From: Candidatus Pantoea deserta
GTDB taxonomy: Bacteria > Pseudomonadota > Gammaproteobacteria > Enterobacterales > Enterobacteriaceae
Reading direction: 5' to 3'
Length of the DNA: 64,000 nucleotides
Assembly: GCF_003813865.1 (NCBI RefSeq)
Contig: NZ_RMVG01000022.1
Coordinates: 1 to 64,000, forward strand
The translations under genes were made by a program, and so were the position numbers. Positions within the stretch are counted from its first letter, which is position 1, and every line of letters starts with the position of its first letter. The notes beneath the pieces were generated by a model. That model had not been told where the DNA came from, made no database searches, and was given only the letters and a program-made list of their open reading frames with translations. Positions 61,086-64,000 of the stretch are shown here, piece by piece.

Positions 61086-63280
61086 TGCGTTACGCCCTGT
61101 CGCTGAGCGTGCTGTTTTGCGCGCCGCTGTTTGCCGCGCCCCTGCCGCCGCCGCAGAGCTGGTCGCTGGCGGGAGAGTGGCGCGCCCATGACGCTAATGA
61201 CGCCGACTTTATCGGCTGGCGCGGCAGTGACGCTGACTGGCGAAAGCTGCGCGTGCCGGCTAACTGGTACAGCGCCGGTTGGGATCACCAGGGCGCGCTC
61301 TGGTACCGCACTGAATTTTCCTTGCCCAGACAAACTGCCGATCGGCTGGCGACGCTGGAGTTCGACGGCGTGGATTACTTTGCCGACGTCTGGTTCAACG
61401 GCCAGAATCTGGCGCGGCATGAGGGCTATTTCCAGCGCTTTGCCGTTGATGTGACAGAGCATCTGACGCGCTATAACCGGCTGGCGGTGCGCGTCGATAG
61501 TCCGTTTGAGGATCCGCAGAAAAACTGGCCGCTGCGTAAGAATCTGATAAAAGGCATTCTCAATCAGCATGACGCGCGACCGGGAGGCGCCTGGTCGCCG
61601 CAGGGGCAGGACGCAAACTCCGGCGGCATCTGGTCGCCGGTCAGACTCCGTCTCAGCCGCAGCGTGGCCATTGATAACGTCATCCTCCGGCCTGACTGGT
61701 CGCAGGGACTGACGCAGCCGCGCCTGCGCGTTGAGCTGGTGTATCGCGCGCCAGCCGCTAAAGCCGCCACGCTGAATCTGAGCGCGCGTCCCGATAACTT
61801 CTCAGGTGAGTCCTACCGGCTGACGCAGCCCGTCACGCTTCAGCCAACCGGCAAGGAGACGCAGCGGATTAGCGTCACGCTGCCGATGCCGGCGGCGCGG
61901 CTCTGGTGGCCGAAAGAGTATGGCAAGCCCAGCCTCTATCAGGTGCAGGTCAGGCTGAGCGACGAAAACGGCGTTCTTGACCAGCGCGCCAGCCGTACCG
62001 GTTTACGTCAGATTGTCGAGCAGGCGAATAATCAGGGATGGCTGATTAACGGTCAGCGCCTGTTTATTCGCGGCACCAACTATATCGGCTCCCCTTGGCT
62101 GAGCACCATGAACAAGGCGCGCTATGCGCGCGATTTCGATCTGGTGGAGAAGATGAATGCCAACGCCATCCGCGTACATGGCCATGTGGCGGGTCGCGCG
62201 CTTTATCAGGCGGCCGATGAGCGCGGGCTGCTGATCTGGCAGGATGTGCCGCTCCAGTGGGGCTATAACGATACCCCTGCCTTTGCAGAGAATGCCGCCA
62301 GACAGACGCAGGAGATGGTCGCTCAGTTTGGCAACTCTCCCTCTGTCGTGGTGTGGGGAGGACAAAACGAACCGCCTTTTAACTCGCCGTGGATGGGCAA
62401 GCGTTTCCCTGACTGGAACAAAGATCTTAACCGGCATCTGATGCAGCGCGTCGCGGATACCCTCGCGAAAGATAACAGCCGCATCGTGCATCCCTTTTCC
62501 GCCGTTGAAGAGCACTACTGGGCGGGCTGGTATTTCGGCTCGCTGGCCAATTTGCTGGAGCCGGCGAAAACCGCCACCATTACGGAGTTTGGCGCTCAGG
62601 CGCTGCCGCGACTCGCGACGCTGCGGACTTTTATTCCGCGCAGCGATTTGTGGCCCGCCACGACCCAGCCGGGCGACCCAAAATGGACGCGCTGGAAATA
62701 TCATAACTTTCAGCCAATCCAGACCTTTCAGAACGCAAAGATTTCACGCGGCGAGACTATCCAGACCTTTATCGCCAATACCCAACGCTATCAGGCGCAG
62801 CTGGTCGCCCTTGCCGCCGAGAGCTATCGCCGTCAGCGCTTCCAGCCGGTGACGGCCCTGTTCCAGTTTATGTTTGTAGAAATCTGGCCATCGGTGAACT
62901 GGGGCGTGGTGGATTATCTGCGCCATCCCAAAGCGGGCTATTACGCGTTGCAGCGCGCCTATCAGCCGCTGCTGCCTTCAATTGAGCCGAAAAGCCTCGA
63001 CTGGAAAGCGGGTAAACCCGGACAAATTACTCTCTGGACGATCAACGACTTGCCCGCCGCGCATCCCGGTAGCTGGCTGCGCTGGCGGATTAGCCAGGGC
63101 GATCGCATCCTGGCGCAGGGAGACAAGCAGGTGGATATCGCGCCTGACAGCGGCAGTAAAGTGGTGGAGCTGCCCGTGACACCGTCACAAAGCGGCGAGT
63201 TGCGCGTAACGGCAACGATTCTGGATGGGAAAAAGCGCCCGCTGGCGCGTAATGAGATGACTTTTGATGTCGCCAATTAA
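61082..63280 (+). CDS. Periplasmic GH2 glycoside hydrolase (beta-mannosidase/glucuronidase-like)
   Basis: A 732-residue GH2 enzyme with a signal peptide (SVLFCAPLFAAP, cleavage near residue 19). It has the jelly-roll sugar-binding domain (LWYRTEFSLP, DYFADVWFNGQNLARHEGYF), an immunoglobulin-like domain, and the TIM barrel with acid/base Glu430 in GGQNEPPF and nucleophile Glu502 in TITEFGAQ. It should hydrolyse a beta-glycoside in the periplasm, perhaps trimming or recycling the glucan made by the operon. The ATG lies in an ATGA overlap with the kinase stop; AGGAG precedes it. Substrate specificity is not predictable from these motifs. Confidence 0.86.
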   Translation: MMRYALSLSVLFCAPLFAAPLPPPQSWSLAGEWRAHDANDADFIGWRGSDADWRKLRVPANWYSAGWDHQGALWYRTEFSLPRQTADRLATLEFDGVDYFADVWFNGQNLARHEGYFQRFAVDVTEHLTRYNRLAVRVDSPFEDPQKNWPLRKNLIKGILNQHDARPGGAWSPQGQDANSGGIWSPVRLRLSRSVAIDNVILRPDWSQGLTQPRLRVELVYRAPAAKAATLNLSARPDNFSGESYRLTQPVTLQPTGKETQRISVTLPMPAARLWWPKEYGKPSLYQVQVRLSDENGVLDQRASRTGLRQIVEQANNQGWLINGQRLFIRGTNYIGSPWLSTMNKARYARDFDLVEKMNANAIRVHGHVAGRALYQAADERGLLIWQDVPLQWGYNDTPAFAENAARQTQEMVAQFGNSPSVVVWGGQNEPPFNSPWMGKRFPDWNKDLNRHLMQRVADTLAKDNSRIVHPFSAVEEHYWAGWYFGSLANLLEPAKTATITEFGAQALPRLATLRTFIPRSDLWPATTQPGDPKWTRWKYHNFQPIQTFQNAKISRGETIQTFIANTQRYQAQLVALAAESYRRQRFQPVTALFQFMFVEIWPSVNWGVVDYLRHPKAGYYALQRAYQPLLPSIEPKSLDWKAGKPGQITLWTINDLPAAHPGSWLRWRISQGDRILAQGDKQVDIAPDSGSKVVELPVTPSQSGELRVTATILDGKKRPLARNEMTFDVAN

Positions 63281-63336
63281 GGTCGACCGGTAAGCAACTC
63301 CGCACCGCCATAATCTGGCCGGGCTGAATTAACCGC

Positions 63337-63370
63337 AAAAAAAATCCGCAATCGCTGAGATTCCGGATTT
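63337..63370 (-). terminator. Terminator of the chemotaxis receptor gene
   Basis: On the minus strand AAATCCG-AATC and GATT-CGGATTT arms (one mismatch) form an 11-bp stem followed by a run of eight T. It lies between the convergent GH2 and receptor genes and may also slow GH2 transcription. Confidence 0.8.
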
Positions 63371-63390
63371 CACCCTGCTTTAGCAGAGAT

Positions 63391-63410
63391 CAGGCGCGAC
63401 ATCGCGCCTG
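63391..63410. other. Perfect short hairpin between convergent genes
   Basis: CAGGCGCGA and TCGCGCCTG are perfect complements with a 2-base spacer and no T tract. It may be an extragenic palindrome or part of the 3' ends of both transcripts. Confidence 0.4.
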
Positions 63411-63428
63411 TCTTGCGCGGTCTGAGAC

Positions 63429-64000
63429 TTAGAAACTCTGCCACTCCGCGTCGTTGATTACGGCAACTCGCTGCGGCGCAGGCGACTTCAGGCGCGACGT
63501 CGGCGCGGCAGCGCGTACCGTCGGCAGCGCCGCATCGCTGCTCAGGTGGAACTTGCCTACCAGCTCCGTCAGCGCCCCCGCCTGCTCTTGCAGCGACTGC
63601 GCCGCCGCCGAGGCTTGCTCAACCAGCGCGGCGTTTTGCTGAGTGACGTCGTCCATCTGGTTAACGGCCTGATGCACCTGCGCAATCCCCTGGCTCTGCT
63701 CAACGGCCGCCGCCGCGATCTCACCCACCAGATCGCTGACCTGACGGATCGCCTCTTTCATCACGTCCATATTACGGCCGACGTCGCTGGCCTGCGCCGC
63801 GCCTGCTTCCGTCAGCTGGTGCGAGGCTTCGATCAGCGCCTTGATTTCATGGGCTGCGGCGGTTGAGCGCTGCGAAAGATTTCTTACCTCACCGGCAACC
63901 ACCGCAAAACCTTTGCCGTGCTCGCCCGCGCGCGCCGCTTCTACCGCCGCATTCAGCGCCAGAATATTGGTCTGGAACGCTATGCCTTCAATCAGCGACA
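63429..64000 (-). CDS. Methyl-accepting chemotaxis protein, C-terminal part (cut by window edge)
   Basis: The frame runs off the window end, so only the last 190 or so residues are visible. They contain the highly conserved signalling tip (IAFQTNILALNAAVEAARAGEHGKGFAVVAGEVR) and the descending methylation helix rich in Ala, Glu and Gln. The protein ends DAEWQSF, a variant of the NWETF pentapeptide that tethers the CheR and CheB adaptation enzymes in Tsr and Tar. The ligand domain lies outside the window. Confidence 0.95.
   Translation of the reverse strand, partial: SLIEGIAFQTNILALNAAVEAARAGEHGKGFAVVAGEVRNLSQRSTAAAHEIKALIEASHQLTEAGAAQASDVGRNMDVMKEAIRQVSDLVGEIAAAAVEQSQGIAQVHQAVNQMDDVTQQNAALVEQASAAAQSLQEQAGALTELVGKFHLSSDAALPTVRAAAPTSRLKSPAPQRVAVINDAEWQSF

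Noticed and set aside
1..64000. CRISPR array, tRNA, rRNA, intact insertion sequence or prophage
   Set aside because: No regularly spaced repeats, no cloverleaf or rRNA-like sequence, and no intact transposase or integrase were seen.

Overview
The window looks like chromosomal DNA of a plant- or environment-associated member of the Enterobacterales, most like the Erwiniaceae (Pantoea, Mixta or Erwinia). Codon use is GC-rich. The BetTIBA, AstCADBE, AscGFB and EptA proteins resemble their E. coli counterparts closely along their length, but the gene order and accessory genes are not those of E. coli. The placement is an inference from protein resemblance; no rRNA or tRNA gene is present to settle it.

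Layout. 0-2 kb: a GH43 glycosidase and a DJ-1/PfpI protein. 2-8 kb: the choline-to-glycine-betaine locus, betT divergent from betIBA with a BetI-type palindrome between them. 8-12.7 kb: an amine or amino-acid module (FAD oxidoreductase, PuuR-like XRE-cupin regulator, ABC binding protein, permease, ATPase) with two matching operators. 13-17 kb: one 1251-codon gene fusing a glycoside hydrolase, a glycosyltransferase and an FAD/UDP-galactopyranose-mutase-like domain. 17-27 kb: the arginine succinyltransferase operon astCADBE with an extra amino-acid permease as sixth gene, and a divergent catabolic glutamate dehydrogenase; together they take arginine to glutamate, succinate and 2-oxoglutarate. 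27-31 kb: an AT-rich islet with a broken gene, two palindromic repeats, an O-antigen-ligase-like protein and a GT2 glycosyltransferase. 31-39 kb: an Old Yellow Enzyme and a beta-glucoside regulon in which a BglG-type antiterminator appears to act on two divergent RAT/terminator leaders, one of them leading its own operon. 39-41 kb: eptA with a PmrA-like box. 42-46.5 kb: ascG-ascFB, a second beta-glucoside system. 46.6-47.8 kb: a secreted CE1-type esterase.

47.8-63.3 kb is the most notable region. Two divergent operons meet at 51.96-52.28 kb. Leftward: an OpgC-type acyltransferase, an outer-membrane beta-barrel, a response-regulator PP2C phosphatase, a STAS anti-anti-sigma-like protein and an RsbW-like kinase. 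Rightward: a cellulose-synthase-like processive glycosyltransferase, three tandem DUF3131 proteins, a soluble hybrid histidine kinase with two receivers and an HPt domain, and a periplasmic GH2 hydrolase. I infer a periplasmic or exported glucan system whose machinery is linked to its own phosphorelay and partner-switching circuit. The window ends inside a methyl-accepting chemotaxis protein gene.

Starts were moved inward where a Shine-Dalgarno sequence, family alignment or promoter position favoured it. All functions are inferred from sequence by eye; no database search was run.
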